Positions 24,604 through 33,843 are shown, counted from the first letter of the stretch. The stretch: DNA of 64,000 nt from Oscillospiraceae bacterium (GCA_017468365.1 JAFUIS010000001.1:27720-91719), one strand, 5' to 3'. Numbers and translations: made by a program. Notes: generated by a model not told the origin, from the letters alone.

Positions 24604-25182
24604 TCAGTAAACAACAAGTTCAAGTTCGCCGAAATAGCGGCTTCCAAGGGGATTGATATCGGTAAAATCCGCGGGGTAATAACTTCCGTAGTGGGGTCTT
24701 TCGCCGTCACAAAGCTTATAAAAATTGCCCGCCATTTTGTGTCCGGGAACAAGATAACTTTTTCCGAAGAATTTTTCAACAAGCGAAAGGGGAAGGGTAA
24801 AGCTGCTGCACCAATAAACTCCCTGTTCGTCCTCACCGGTATATATTCTTATAGAAACGTTTTTGGTAACGTCGGTTTCGTTTCCGGTGGTCTCGTCAAT
24901 AAATTTGCAAACAAGCGCGCCGCTTCTGTTGGTGGAAAGCCAGAAATATCTTTTTCCGCCGTCTTCTTTTGCAAAAGGAGCAATGGCGGTGCCCACAACG
25001 CTTTTTTCTTCGGGAGAAACTTCAAAAACCAAAAGCTGAATGTAAAAATCGTCGTTCGAAACGCAAAGTCTTGCCTGGGCATAAGGCTTATAATCAGCTT
25101 TTTCAAGGGGATAATTTATTATTTTTGCGGCGGGAAGAGAATTCCAAAGGGGCTCGCCGGTTATCATGCTTACGGGGAACAT
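24604..25182 (-). CDS. CBM9-like carbohydrate-binding domain protein
   Basis: 192 residues with no signal peptide. The pattern is that of CBM9-like proteins: an early acid/Trp pattern, a middle strand ALVCKFIDETTG, then WCSSFTLPLSLVEKFFG and a terminal GNFYKLCDGERPHYGSYYP...FGELELV. Family members bind sugars or are fused to enzymes; a free cytoplasmic form is common in clostridia and has no defined role. GGAGG precedes the ATG. It lies 14 bp upstream of rsmE, so the two are probably co-transcribed. Confidence 0.8.
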   Translation of the reverse strand: MFPVSMITGEPLWNSLPAAKIINYPLEKADYKPYAQARLCVSNDDFYIQLLVFEVSPEEKSVVGTAIAPFAKEDGGKRYFWLSTNRSGALVCKFIDETTGNETDVTKNVSIRIYTGEDEQGVYWCSSFTLPLSLVEKFFGKSYLVPGHKMAGNFYKLCDGERPHYGSYYPADFTDINPLGSRYFGELELVVY

Positions 25183-25280
25183 TTTTTACTTCCTCCTTTA
25201 AAGGACAAACTTATACAAATACAGTTTATAACATATTGCTTTGCAAATCAATAAGGTTTTATTCTTTTTAGGAAAGCTAT

Positions 25281-25307
25281 TTGACAAGAAGCCCCAATTA
25301 ATATAAT
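25281..25307 (+). promoter_or_regulatory. Promoter of the binding lipoprotein gene
   Basis: TTGACA at 25281-25286 and TATAAT at 25302-25307; the spacer is only 15 bp. Confidence 0.55.
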
Positions 25308-25342
25308 ATAAGTATAAAGTTTTTTGACCGGAGGAATTCTTT

Positions 25343-26323
25343 TTGAAAAAACTTAAATTTCTTTCGTTTATCCTTGCCGCGGCAATGGCTTTTTCCTTCG
25401 CCGGCTGCGACTTTATCGATGATATCCTTCATGAAGACGAACCCGACGTTCCTCCCATGGAACCGCCGGAAGTTCTTGAACCCGTCGACCCCAACTGGCC
25501 TGTGACTGCTTTCGGAACCGAAATCAAAAAAGCCCCGGAAAAAGTTGCGGTGGCTTCGCCTGCTCTTGCGGAATATATAAGCGATATGGGTCTTATGGAA
25601 AAAGTCTGCGCCGTTTCCGATTTCTGCAATTTCGGCGGCGCTTCCGCAATGACCTCCATCGGTTCTGTTCGCCTTCCTGATATGGAAACCATAAAAGAAG
25701 TTTCGCCGGATTATATCATCACTTTCGCGCAGTATGAAGAAAGCATCCTCATCGAGCTTCAGCAGATGAACATAAACGTCATCGTCATCACAGCGCCCAA
25801 GACCCTTGACGAACTTCGGGATCTTTACCGCGAGATCGCCCTTTTCTTCCTCGGAGCGATCGAAGGTCCAACCGCCGGTGAAGAATACGTTGCGGAATAC
25901 GATTTTGCCCTTTCTTCTCTTTGCTATTCCGGCGAAAAGAAAACCGTCGCAGTTATCCGCGCCCTCGATTATATGATGATAACCGGCGGCACCATGGAAA
26001 ACGAACTTCTTACCGCTGCAGGTCTTCTTAACGCTGCCGAAGCCGAAAGCGGATATATCTACGATTTTGAAAAATGGAAGGAGTTCGACCCCGCCGCTCT
26101 TTTCATCAACAGCGATATCCACCTTATCGACCTTGAAAGCAGCGACCTTTATAAAAAGAAATCCGCCGTAAAAGGCGACAAAGTCTATAACGTCGACGTC
26201 GATGCTCTGGGACTTTGCAGCAAGCGTTCCTTCGCGATCCTCAAAGATATGCTTGCGACCGTATATCCGGATTATACCGAAGGCACACCCTTCGAACCCG
26301 CATACCCCAGTATGTACAGCTGA
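25343..26323 (+). CDS. BtuF/FhuD-type substrate-binding lipoprotein, orphan
   Basis: 326 residues starting at TTG, with GGAGG 8 bp upstream. A lipobox (FAGC) follows a signal peptide, so it is anchored on the outer face of the membrane. The helical-backbone binding fold of cobalamin/siderophore receptors is suggested by EKVAVASPALAEYISDMGL, PDMETIKEVSPDYIITF and the late VYNVDVDALGLCSKR. No permease or ATPase gene is adjacent, so it must share a transporter encoded elsewhere or have a different role. It is transcribed alone. Confidence 0.85.
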   Translation: MKKLKFLSFILAAAMAFSFAGCDFIDDILHEDEPDVPPMEPPEVLEPVDPNWPVTAFGTEIKKAPEKVAVASPALAEYISDMGLMEKVCAVSDFCNFGGASAMTSIGSVRLPDMETIKEVSPDYIITFAQYEESILIELQQMNINVIVITAPKTLDELRDLYREIALFFLGAIEGPTAGEEYVAEYDFALSSLCYSGEKKTVAVIRALDYMMITGGTMENELLTAAGLLNAAEAESGYIYDFEKWKEFDPAALFINSDIHLIDLESSDLYKKKSAVKGDKVYNVDVDALGLCSKRSFAILKDMLATVYPDYTEGTPFEPAYPSMYS

Positions 26324-26331
26324 TTTTTCCA

Positions 26332-26367
26332 AAAAACCGTTCCTTCATTTGGAGGAACGGTTTTTCT
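26332..26367 (+). terminator. Terminator after the binding lipoprotein gene
   Basis: 12-bp stem AAAACCGTTCCT/AGGAACGGTTTT, 8-nt loop, T-tract. Confidence 0.88.
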
Positions 26368-26395
26368 TGTTTTAAAAAAGACAAGATGATATAAT
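26367..26395 (+). promoter_or_regulatory. Promoter of the small membrane protein/GNAT pair
   Basis: TTGTTT at 26367-26372 and TATAAT at 26390-26395, spacer 17 bp. Confidence 0.7.
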
Positions 26396-26425
26396 TTATA
26401 TAAACAAATTTTCGGAGTGATGAAT

Positions 26426-26596
26426 ATGTTCAAATATAATTATCTCAACCTTGTGGGTGCGGCGATTTCCGCTTTTCTCGCCGTTTCAAGCATCGCCAAC
26501 GGCGACGGCCTTTGGCTCAGCACCGCCTGTTTCATCGGAGCGGGACTGATCTTTATCGCGACCTTTTTCATCAACGAAAGGAAGAAAAAACAGTGA
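26426..26596 (+). CDS. Small two-helix membrane protein
   Basis: 56 residues from the ATG at 26426, 8 bp after CGGAG; an ATG at 26420 is too close to that site. Two hydrophobic segments (LVGAAISAFLAVSSIA and TACFIGAGLIFIATFFI) flank NGDGLWLS, and the tail is basic (NERKKKQ). It has a promoter and its stop overlaps the next start (GTGA), so it is likely a real gene. Function unknown. Confidence 0.75.
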   Translation: MFKYNYLNLVGAAISAFLAVSSIANGDGLWLSTACFIGAGLIFIATFFINERKKKQ

Positions 26597-27036
26597 CCGA
26601 AAGCATCAGAAAAGCCGCCGAAGCCGACCTTGTAAGGATAGCCGAAATATTGGTCTTTAACTATCGGCTCAATTTTTATCTGATTTTTAAAAACGACGAA
26701 TTTTATTTTTCCGAACTTACGGTGCCTCAGACCGCCGAAAAATTAAAACCCTTCGTTTCCGAAATTTGGGTCTATGACGACGGAGCGGTAAAAGGCTTTG
26801 CCCACGTAAAAGACGGCGAAGTGAAAAAACTTTTCGTCGAACCTGTGCTCCATAATTCCGGAACAGGCTCGAAACTTATTGAATTCGCAAAAGAAAATTG
26901 CGGAGCAAAATTTTTGTGGGCACTTGAAAAAAACGAAAAAGCCATAAGGTTTTATAACCGCCACGGCTTTTGCCTTACCGATGAAAGAAAACCGGAGGAA
27001 GATACCGCCGAATTCCTTGTAAAAATGAAACTTTAA
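26593..27036 (+). CDS. GNAT-family N-acetyltransferase
   Basis: 147 residues from GTG at 26593, which overlaps the upstream stop; AAAGGAAG is the ribosome site. The acetyl-CoA loop is FVEPVLHNSGTGSKLIEFA, followed by the beta5 motif LWALEKNEKAIRFYNRHGF, both standard for GNAT enzymes. It transfers acetyl to a small molecule or peptide in the cytoplasm. Substrate unknown. Confidence 0.9.
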   Translation: MTESIRKAAEADLVRIAEILVFNYRLNFYLIFKNDEFYFSELTVPQTAEKLKPFVSEIWVYDDGAVKGFAHVKDGEVKKLFVEPVLHNSGTGSKLIEFAKENCGAKFLWALEKNEKAIRFYNRHGFCLTDERKPEEDTAEFLVKMKL

Positions 27037-27040
27037 AATA

Positions 27041-27072
27041 AAAAATCCCGGGCAATCCGCCCGGGATTTTTT
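27041..27072. terminator. Bidirectional terminator, GNAT / SpoIID-like
   Basis: AAAAATCCCGGGC/GCCCGGGATTTTT with loop AATCC. Confidence 0.9.
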
Positions 27073-28078
27073 ATTTGTAAATTTCGTTATATTCTAAAAG
27101 CTTCGTTCCCGGGTAATAGTGCGCAAGAATTTCTTTAAAATCCGCGCCGTTTTTTGCCATATAATTTGCGCCCACCTGCGACATTCCCACTCCGTGACCG
27201 TAACCCCTGACTGTAAAAATAAATTCCCCATTTTTATATTCCGCATCAAAAGCCGCGGAACGAAGACCGAAAAGATTACGGAGTTTTTCTCCCGAAAAAG
27301 TTGCCGCACCGATTTTTATACTTTTAACGTAACCGGCGTCCGAAAGTTCTGCACCCTCAAACCATTCTTCCGGGTGTTTTCCGTTAAGGGCGGCGCCGTA
27401 ACTGTTAAGCTTTTTAAGCGCCTCGTCTTTTGAAACCGAAACTTCGCTTTCATACCACTCATAAAAAACGTCGCCGCTGCTTTCCACCGAAACAAGATAG
27501 GGCAAAGCACCGTTCCAGACATTTTCGGCGCTTTCAGTCATTCCTGCTGAAACCGCGTGATAAACCGAAAGCGCCGGTTCGCCGTCATAGATAAGAATGT
27601 ATCTCATGGCTTTTTCAGCTGCGTCCGAAATGATTCTCCATTTTTCCTCAAAAGCCCCACCGTAAATTTCCTTTGCCTTTTCTTCAGTGAGATATCCCAG
27701 TTTCTTTCCCGGCGCCGCCGAAAAATCATAGTCGCCGTCGCTTTTTGATTCTTTTTGATAAAGTCCGCAGGTAAAAGCCGCAACCCCTTGCGCCACCAGC
27801 GCCTCAAATTCAAAATCCGCGCCCATTTCCGAAGCTATCGCTCCTTTTACGTAATCGGAATATCCCACATTTAAAATTTTCTCCGTTTCAATATCGAAAA
27901 TGCGGAAAAACTCTTCGTTTTCTTCTTTCAAGAGCTGTGCCTCAAAATCTTCTTCGACCGGAGTTTCCTTTTCAGCGTTTTCCAAAAACCCGCTTTCCTC
28001 TTTTTCAATAAGTCCCATGGGTATAAAAAACATCACGGCAAGGGTTATCCCAATAACCGCCGCACGGAATTTCTGCAT
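27071..28078 (-). CDS. SpoIID/LytB-domain protein
   Basis: 335 residues from the ATG at 28078; an earlier in-frame start would add a basic stretch that crosses the upstream terminator. An N-terminal membrane helix (AAVIGITLAVMFFIPMGL) is followed by the SpoIID fold: YVKGAIASEMGADFEFEALVAQGVAAFT, SAGMTESAENVWNGALPYL and GYGHGVGMSQVGANYMA. In spore formers SpoIID is a lytic transglycosylase active during engulfment. Length and motifs fit, but several SpoIID-like proteins in clostridia serve other wall functions, and no other sporulation gene is nearby. Confidence 0.88.
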   Translation of the reverse strand: MQKFRAAVIGITLAVMFFIPMGLIEKEESGFLENAEKETPVEEDFEAQLLKEENEEFFRIFDIETEKILNVGYSDYVKGAIASEMGADFEFEALVAQGVAAFTCGLYQKESKSDGDYDFSAAPGKKLGYLTEEKAKEIYGGAFEEKWRIISDAAEKAMRYILIYDGEPALSVYHAVSAGMTESAENVWNGALPYLVSVESSGDVFYEWYESEVSVSKDEALKKLNSYGAALNGKHPEEWFEGAELSDAGYVKSIKIGAATFSGEKLRNLFGLRSAAFDAEYKNGEFIFTVRGYGHGVGMSQVGANYMAKNGADFKEILAHYYPGTKLLEYNEIYK

Positions 28079-28136
28079 AAGCTTTCGCCGTCCTTTCTTT
28101 TGGTACAAGCCTATGCAAAAACAAAAGAAAAAATGC

Positions 28137-28167
28137 AAAAAGCGTTCCCAAAAAGGGAACGCTTTTT
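28137..28167 (-). terminator. Terminator after the MFS gene
   Basis: 13-bp stem AAAAAGCGTTCCC/GGGAACGCTTTTT with a 5-nt A loop; T-tract on the minus strand. Confidence 0.88.
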
Positions 28168-28173
28168 CGGAAG

Positions 28174-29403
28174 TTACCCGCACTTCGGGTTATATACTTT
28201 ATCGACGTGTTTTTTGTTTTTCAGAATAGTCGCAAAGCAAACAAGCATTGTAAAGGCGCCGCAAAGGGTAACGCAGATGCGGTAATCCAGCACTTCGCCA
28301 ACAAGACCAACCAAAAGACTTAATATTGCTGAAGCGGCAAAATAAATCATATCCTCGAAAGCGTTTATTCTTGCACGCAGGTTATCGGGAATATAGGTCT
28401 GCACCGCCGCTTCGCGCATGGTTGCGCTGTTTATGCCAAGAAAACCGCAGATGCCGCGGTTTAAAAGCATAAGGGGATAGGGCAGCCATAAAAGGATCAT
28501 ATCCATACTTTCATAGACCATATAAACGAAAAACGCAAAGGAAAAACGGTTTTTAGGTTTTATGGGCACTTTGTACTGGAACACGCCGCCAATGCTTCTG
28601 CCGATAAATTCCGCCGCGGAAAAAAGCGAATACATCGCCGCAGTCATGCCCGGCGCGGTGCTGAAAAACGCAACGAGCAGCGGCTGATATCCTCCGCCTA
28701 CGCCGTTTGTGACCGCCATATATGTATATATGCTTTTAAGTCCTTTTTCGTTTTTGATATAGGCAAGCGCTTCGGAAACATCGTTTTTCCACATTTTAAA
28801 GGAATAGCTTTCTTCTTCAAGGCGGTTTTCTTCGCTGATTTTTATCATGCCGTCAAGAACCGCAGCAACGACGGAAAGTGCACCCTGCATAATAAGCATC
28901 ATGCCGACACCGACCGTATCATAAAGCACCGCCGCCACGGGCAGCATAACAACACGGATTACCGGAAAAAGCATTCCAAGTACGGAATACCCCTTTTGTT
29001 CCATTCCGGGAGTTATAAGGTTAGGGTAGATGCTGTTATACGCAAGTTCGTCAAAGGTCTGAAGGCACGAAACCAAAAGAGAAAATCCAAGATAAGCCCC
29101 ATAGCTGAATTCAAAATTAAGAAGATAAAATCCCGCAAGAGCATATAAAATTCCGTTTATCGCGTCGCCCCAAACAAGAAAAGGCTTTCTGGGAAGCCGG
29201 TCCATCCATGGCGCCGCGAAAAGCGGAAGGATAAATGCCGGAACGAATACCATGGCGGCATTGAATGCCGCCGCAAGGGTGCTTTGGGTTTCCGCAAATA
29301 CAAGGAAAGAAAGGGCAAAATTTCCGGCGATTCCGCCTATGGAACCGAGCGAAGTGGCAACGATTATCAGTGTGAAGTTTTTGTTCCAAAGTTTACTGTT
29401 CAT
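28174..29403 (-). CDS. Major facilitator superfamily transporter
   Basis: 409 residues from the ATG at 29403, preceded by GGGAGGTG. Twelve helices are predicted; the loop between helices 2 and 3 reads APWMDRLPRKPFLVWGD, matching the MFS motif A. This branch resembles drug-export proteins of Firmicutes. It lies 120 bp downstream of a TPR-type HTH regulator on the same strand but beyond a terminator-like hairpin. Substrate unknown. Confidence 0.9.
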   Translation of the reverse strand: MNSKLWNKNFTLIIVATSLGSIGGIAGNFALSFLVFAETQSTLAAAFNAAMVFVPAFILPLFAAPWMDRLPRKPFLVWGDAINGILYALAGFYLLNFEFSYGAYLGFSLLVSCLQTFDELAYNSIYPNLITPGMEQKGYSVLGMLFPVIRVVMLPVAAVLYDTVGVGMMLIMQGALSVVAAVLDGMIKISEENRLEEESYSFKMWKNDVSEALAYIKNEKGLKSIYTYMAVTNGVGGGYQPLLVAFFSTAPGMTAAMYSLFSAAEFIGRSIGGVFQYKVPIKPKNRFSFAFFVYMVYESMDMILLWLPYPLMLLNRGICGFLGINSATMREAAVQTYIPDNLRARINAFEDMIYFAASAILSLLVGLVGEVLDYRICVTLCGAFTMLVCFATILKNKKHVDKVYNPKCG

Positions 29404-29450
29404 TTTCTTCACCTCCCAAAAATATTGTAGCATGGAATTTAAGCAAAATA

Positions 29451-29490
29451 AATCCGGTTGTTTTGGGAAAATAAGTTCCAAAACAACCGG
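29451..29490 (-). terminator. Terminator-like hairpin after the HTH regulator
   Basis: CCGGTTGTTTTGG/CCAAAACAACCGG around an 11-nt loop. The minus-strand tail (TTTATTTTG) is only moderately T-rich, so partial read-through to the MFS gene is possible. Confidence 0.65.
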
Positions 29491-29523
29491 ATAAACCGCT
29501 TTAATATTAAGTTGTGAGGAAAA

Positions 29524-30660
29524 TCAGCTGAAATTCTCAAGAAGCTCGCAGGCTTCTTTATAGCGGCGGTTTGCTTTGTACCATTCCATAACCCAGGGAA
29601 GATGAAATTTTGCATAGCCTATGGGCATTTCCTTTCTGCAAAGGTCGAAAAAAGTCAAAAGCATATTTCCGTATTCGGAGGAAGAGAGATAATCCTCGTT
29701 TTCAAGGCGGAACTTTATAAGTTTGCAGGCTTTGTCTGCAAGAATTTTCAGTTCTTCTGTTTCTGCCAATGCGGATTTTTCGGCTTCTATGGCGGCAAAA
29801 GCTTCTTCTTTTTTGCCGAGTTTTTCACAGCAGGCTGCAAGCTTATGAAGGCTTGGCGCGGTGGGATTTTCCACCTTTGAAAAATAATCATAGGCGCCCA
29901 AAAAATCTCCTACTTCGATTTTTGTGGCGGCAAAGTTATAATCCACCGTTTCGGCAAAACCTTTTTCGCCCAGTTCCAGCGCAAGCCTTTTTGCAATTTT
30001 TCCGTGGCGCTCCATGGCTTCGATATTCTGCATGTTGCTATAACAGTTGGTCATAAAAAGCTTGGAAAGCATCATTATCCTGGCTCTGCCTTCGTCTGCG
30101 GCAAGGGAATACGCTTTTTGAAGATTTTCCAAAGCGGAAGAATCTTCTCCTTTTTCATAGGCAAAAACGCCTGCCCGAAAATACATAAAAGCGCAGGGAT
30201 AAAGCTTTGCGGCTTCGGAAAAATCTTCACTAAAAAGCCTTTGAAGCGAAAGCTGACGGCTGTCCATACAAGGCTCAAGTCTTTCGTCAACAAAGCGGGA
30301 TTCTTCTGCGGAAAATTCTTCCAAAAGCATTATATCAACGGCAAAACAGCTGTTTTTAAGGGCGGAAAAATCTTTTTTGTATTTTTCTGCAAAAGCCGCA
30401 GTTTTTTCATAATCCGCAGAAAATGCGCTGTCATACCAGTCTTCGATGAAGTTTTTGCCTTTTGCAAGAAGGTCCTTATCGCAAAGCCAGCTTATGCCAA
30501 GCTTTGCAAAAAGCGCTGAAAGAATATCTTCTGAAGCTTCGGTTTTTCCCTGTTCGATTTTGGAAAGGTAAGAAACCGCACAGATTCCTTTACAAAGTCC
30601 TTCCTGGCTCCAATCGTTTTCAAGACGTTTTTTTCTTATAAGAAAACCCGAATACTGCAA
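29524..30660 (-). CDS. HTH regulator with TPR-like repeats (Rgg/PlcR-type layout)
   Basis: 378 residues from TTG at 30660, 8 bp after AAGGAG; GTG at 30669 is an alternative that overlaps the ribosome site. An XRE-type HTH (RKKRLENDWSQEGLCKG, YLSKIEQGKTEASEDIL) is followed by about 300 residues of helical hairpins such as FAYEKGEDSSALENLQKAYSLA. Proteins of this shape often sense small peptides. The MFS transporter just downstream is a plausible target. It follows hflX by 15 bp. Confidence 0.82.
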   Translation of the reverse strand: MQYSGFLIRKKRLENDWSQEGLCKGICAVSYLSKIEQGKTEASEDILSALFAKLGISWLCDKDLLAKGKNFIEDWYDSAFSADYEKTAAFAEKYKKDFSALKNSCFAVDIMLLEEFSAEESRFVDERLEPCMDSRQLSLQRLFSEDFSEAAKLYPCAFMYFRAGVFAYEKGEDSSALENLQKAYSLAADEGRARIMMLSKLFMTNCYSNMQNIEAMERHGKIAKRLALELGEKGFAETVDYNFAATKIEVGDFLGAYDYFSKVENPTAPSLHKLAACCEKLGKKEEAFAAIEAEKSALAETEELKILADKACKLIKFRLENEDYLSSSEYGNMLLTFFDLCRKEMPIGYAKFHLPWVMEWYKANRRYKEACELLENFS

Positions 30661-30675
30661 GAGGATCACTCCTTT

Positions 30676-31914
30676 TTAAATCTGATATCCTTCCACCTTG
30701 TGGAGTATCTTTACGTCCACCAAAGCGTCGGTGAGCACGCCGTTTTCGGTGAATTCCTCGCTGAAAATTTTTCCGCTTTCGCGGATCTCTGCAGAAATTC
30801 CGCCGGCGGAATAGGGGATAAGAAGATTCATTCTTATCTGGCTGGGCGGAAGCATCTTCGCAAGCTTTCCAAGCATCTCGTCAATGCCAAAACCGGTGGC
30901 GGCGGAAATGAGCACGCAGTCGTCGGTGCATATAGGCAGTTCCCCTTCAATAAGGTCGCATTTGTTGAGCACGTTGAGCATGGGAGCTTTATCTGCTTTA
31001 AGGCTTTGCAAAAGTTCCCGTGTAACCTCTGTCTGGGAATCCGCCTCGCCGGAAGAAACGTCGCAGACGTTGAGAAGAATGTCCGCCTGAACGGTCTCTT
31101 CAAGGGTGGATTTAAAAGCTTCAACAAGGTGGTGCGGAAGCCTTCTTACGAATCCTACAGTATCCACCAGCATAACGCTTCTTCCGTCAGGAAGTTCAAG
31201 CGATCTTGCGGTGGGGTCAAGGGTCGCAAAAAGTTTATCCTCCGAAAGAACTCCCGCATTGGTAAGGCGGTTGAGAAGGGTGGATTTTCCCGCGTTGGTA
31301 TAACCGATAATGGCGGCGGTGATGATGCCGTCCTTTTTTCTTCTGCTTCGGATAAGTTCTCTGTTGGCGGAAAGTTCTTCAAGCTTTCGTTCAAGGGTCT
31401 CGATGCGCCTTCTTATATGTCGGCGGTCGCTTTCAAGCTTTGATTCGCCGGGACCTCTGGTACCGATTCCGCCGCCGAGACGCGAAAGGTTTTTGCCCAT
31501 TCCTTCAAGCCTCGGAAGGCGATAGCGGTACTGTGCAAGTTCAACCTGAAGACGTCCCGCTCTGCTTTGTGCGCGGGCGGCAAAAATATCCAGAATAAGC
31601 ATCGTGCGGTCGATGACTCCAAGCCCGGTGGCTTCCTCAAGGTTGCGGATATTCGCCGCGGTAAGTTCGTGGTCAAAAATAAGGATGTCCGCGTCGTTCG
31701 CTTCGGCGATTTCGCGTATCTCGTCAATTTTTCCGCGTCCTATGATAGTCGCCCGGTCATAGTCTTTTCTTACCTGAATTACCTTTGCGATAACTTCCGC
31801 GCCGGCGCTTTTTGCAAGTTCCTCAAGTTCGTCGATAGAAACTTGAGCATCCCATTCGCCGCAGTCCGCGGCAACAAGAATTGCGCGCTGGGGAGTATAT
31901 TCGTTTTCAAACAT
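30676..31914 (-). CDS. hflX: Ribosome-associated GTPase HflX
   Basis: 412 residues. The N-terminal HflX domain (YTPQRAILVAA, TIIGRGKIDEIRE, LGVIDRTMLILDIFAARAQS) leads to the glycine-rich GGGIGTRGPGESKLE linker and a G domain with GYTNAGKST, DTVGF and NKCD. HflX splits stalled 70S ribosomes under stress. AAGGAG lies before the ATG. It is followed closely by the HTH gene. Confidence 0.97.
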   Translation of the reverse strand: MFENEYTPQRAILVAADCGEWDAQVSIDELEELAKSAGAEVIAKVIQVRKDYDRATIIGRGKIDEIREIAEANDADILIFDHELTAANIRNLEEATGLGVIDRTMLILDIFAARAQSRAGRLQVELAQYRYRLPRLEGMGKNLSRLGGGIGTRGPGESKLESDRRHIRRRIETLERKLEELSANRELIRSRRKKDGIITAAIIGYTNAGKSTLLNRLTNAGVLSEDKLFATLDPTARSLELPDGRSVMLVDTVGFVRRLPHHLVEAFKSTLEETVQADILLNVCDVSSGEADSQTEVTRELLQSLKADKAPMLNVLNKCDLIEGELPICTDDCVLISAATGFGIDEMLGKLAKMLPPSQIRMNLLIPYSAGGISAEIRESGKIFSEEFTENGVLTDALVDVKILHKVEGYQI

Positions 31915-31934
31915 TGTTTTCTCCTTATGAAAAA

Positions 31935-31960
31935 CACCCGCCGCAAAATTCCGGCGGGTG
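31935..31960 (-). terminator. Terminator after the nitroreductase gene
   Basis: CACCCGCCG/CGGCGGGTG with an 8-nt loop; the minus strand continues GTTTTTC. Confidence 0.82.
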
Positions 31961-31968
31961 CGTGGGTC

Positions 31969-32502
31969 TTATCTTAAATAGGTGATCATGTCCTCAAGAG
32001 GTTTGCGGTTTTTCTTTCTGATTTCGCTTTCCGCCGGATATCCCATTGCGATAACGAGCGCAATGGATTTGGGGCTGGGAATGCGGAAGTTTGCTTTAAG
32101 TTTTTCCTCGTTGAAAACGCCGAGAATGCAGGTTCCAAGCCCAAGCTCGGTGGCTTCAAGACAGAAGTTTTCGACCATAAGGCCGATATCGTACTGACGG
32201 AAGTCGCGTTTGTGTGCCTCGGGGTTGTTATAAGGAATATCGGCGTGTTCCTGGGTGATGATGACAAAGGCTTTTGCCTGTTCGACCCATTTGTTCACCT
32301 TTTCGCCTTTGCAGTATTCTGCGGCAACGGTGACGGCTTCGGGTGCGTGTGCAACGTAAAAATGATAGGGCTGGGTGTTGCATGCGGAAGGAGCAAGACA
32401 TGCCGCATTGATGCAGGAAACGATTTTTTCTGCCTCAACGGGTTTGTCGGAATAGCTTCTGCAGCTCTGGCGCTGCTGCATTACTTTGATAAGTTCAGTC
32501 AT
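31969..32502 (-). CDS. Nitroreductase-family FMN oxidoreductase
   Basis: 177 residues of the nitroreductase fold. The FMN contacts RQSCRSYSDKPVE near the start and APSACNTQPYHFYV are typical, as is the late LGLGTCILGVF. Members reduce nitro groups, quinones or flavins with NAD(P)H. It lies alone between hflX and an amidase gene. Substrate unknown. Confidence 0.93.
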   Translation of the reverse strand: MTELIKVMQQRQSCRSYSDKPVEAEKIVSCINAACLAPSACNTQPYHFYVAHAPEAVTVAAEYCKGEKVNKWVEQAKAFVIITQEHADIPYNNPEAHKRDFRQYDIGLMVENFCLEATELGLGTCILGVFNEEKLKANFRIPSPKSIALVIAMGYPAESEIRKKNRKPLEDMITYLR

Positions 32503-32571
32503 GGTGATATCATTCCTTTCGTTTATCTCTGTTTTATATTATAGCCCCAAAAGGCAGTGATTACAAGAAGA

Positions 32572-33726
32572 TTATGCGTCCAGCGAAACGGGTCTTATAA
32601 ATCTTGAATAGTTGTTTGCAAGGTCGGAATAATAAACAAAGCAAGCCGGACTGTTCTGGGCAAGCATCATTTTTTCGTCGTCCACAACCAAAAGCGCGTG
32701 GGTGTATTTTTCCGAAGTTTCGCAGGCATAAGAACCGATATTCACGATGTCACCGATTTTTGCCTGGTCAACGTGTTTAAAATAAAAGGTCTGCATATCG
32801 CAGTTTTCGGTGCGGATCCAGTTCCAGAAGCGGCTGACGCTGCTCCATGCAAGAGTTCCGCCGCTTTTTGTGCAATACCATTTGTTAGTCAACGAACCTC
32901 TGTTTCGCGGCGAATCTTCCTCTTCACAAAAACCGCTCCAAACGCTCTGTGAAGCAAAGTTCATGCAGTTTCCGTACCAGTCGCCGACGAAATGGAAAGC
33001 CGGGTTCTGCTTTTCACAATAGGTAATGGCATATTCCGCAGCGGCTTTCTCGTCATAAACAAGGCTGTGTTTAGGCTTTCCGGTGCTGAACGGAGCGATC
33101 TCCTCAAACTCCTTTTCAAGAAGCGCTGCATATTCCTCTTCGGAAGGAACGGTTACGGGAAGGTCGTTTTCAAACTTGCCTTCCGAACCGGGAAAATAAT
33201 GGTAGGCGATTTTAAAAACGCCCTCTTCCTCCTCGGTAACAATTACCGTGTGCTGCGAATTGACCGCAAAAATAGGAGGATAGGCTTTTCCGTCCTCACC
33301 GTCAATAACAAAATGAAGAACGGTGGCGTTTTTTCCGTATTGCCTGAGACTTATAAAATCCATTCTCTGGTCTTTAAGGTCACGCCTTTTTATGTATTCA
33401 ATGTCGTAATCAAAGCGCTCGGTCTCAACGTAGCAATAACCGTTTTCGCTGATAATGCGTCTTCGCATCTGCAAAAGTTCGTTCCAGTTAAGAACGTTCT
33501 GCATCATTTCAAAATCCGTATCAACAATAGGCGTAATGTCAACGGGAAGCATTGCAATATAGGAATCATAAAGCGCGTCGAAATATCTCATAACAGCCGC
33601 TTTTGGCGAAGAACGTTTCGGCTCTGTGAATTCTATTTCGGCCTCTTCACTTTCCGAAAAGGCATAAACCTCCGGAGAAAACGCAAAAAGCGAAACAAAA
33701 ACAAGAAAAACTGCAATAAATTTCAA
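32572..33726 (-). CDS. Secreted protein with C-terminal amidase-6-type Cys/His domain
   Basis: 384 residues. The start is TTG at 33726, with GGAGG 6 bp upstream; the longer frame would include the ribosome site. A signal peptide (FIAVFLVFVSLFAFSPEVYA) is followed by about 230 residues of unknown fold. The C-terminal domain has NCMNFASQSVW with its Cys and later YTHALLVVDD with its His, the pattern of Amidase_6 proteins thought to cut peptidoglycan amides. In most relatives the first motif is DCTNFVSQ. It has its own consensus promoter. Confidence 0.85.
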   Translation of the reverse strand: MKFIAVFLVFVSLFAFSPEVYAFSESEEAEIEFTEPKRSSPKAAVMRYFDALYDSYIAMLPVDITPIVDTDFEMMQNVLNWNELLQMRRRIISENGYCYVETERFDYDIEYIKRRDLKDQRMDFISLRQYGKNATVLHFVIDGEDGKAYPPIFAVNSQHTVIVTEEEEGVFKIAYHYFPGSEGKFENDLPVTVPSEEEYAALLEKEFEEIAPFSTGKPKHSLVYDEKAAAEYAITYCEKQNPAFHFVGDWYGNCMNFASQSVWSGFCEEEDSPRNRGSLTNKWYCTKSGGTLAWSSVSRFWNWIRTENCDMQTFYFKHVDQAKIGDIVNIGSYACETSEKYTHALLVVDDEKMMLAQNSPACFVYYSDLANNYSRFIRPVSLDA

Positions 33727-33762
33727 GGTTTTCCTCCAAAAAAACAAAAAATAACCTTAATC

Positions 33763-33791
33763 ATTATATACTTCGACACCGTTTTTGTAAA
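33763..33791 (-). promoter_or_regulatory. Promoter of the secreted amidase gene
   Basis: Minus-strand TTTACA (33786-33791) and TATAAT (33763-33768), spacer 17 bp. Confidence 0.72.
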
Positions 33792-33804
33792 CATTTGCAA
33801 AAAC

Positions 33805-33837
33805 AAAAAAAGCCTTCCCAAAAGGAAGGCTTTTTTT
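33805..33837 (-). terminator. Terminator after the zinc-ribbon/coiled-coil gene
   Basis: GCCTTCC/GGAAGGC stem extended by A7/T7 arms, loop CAAAA. Confidence 0.88.
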
Positions 33838-33843
33838 AAATTT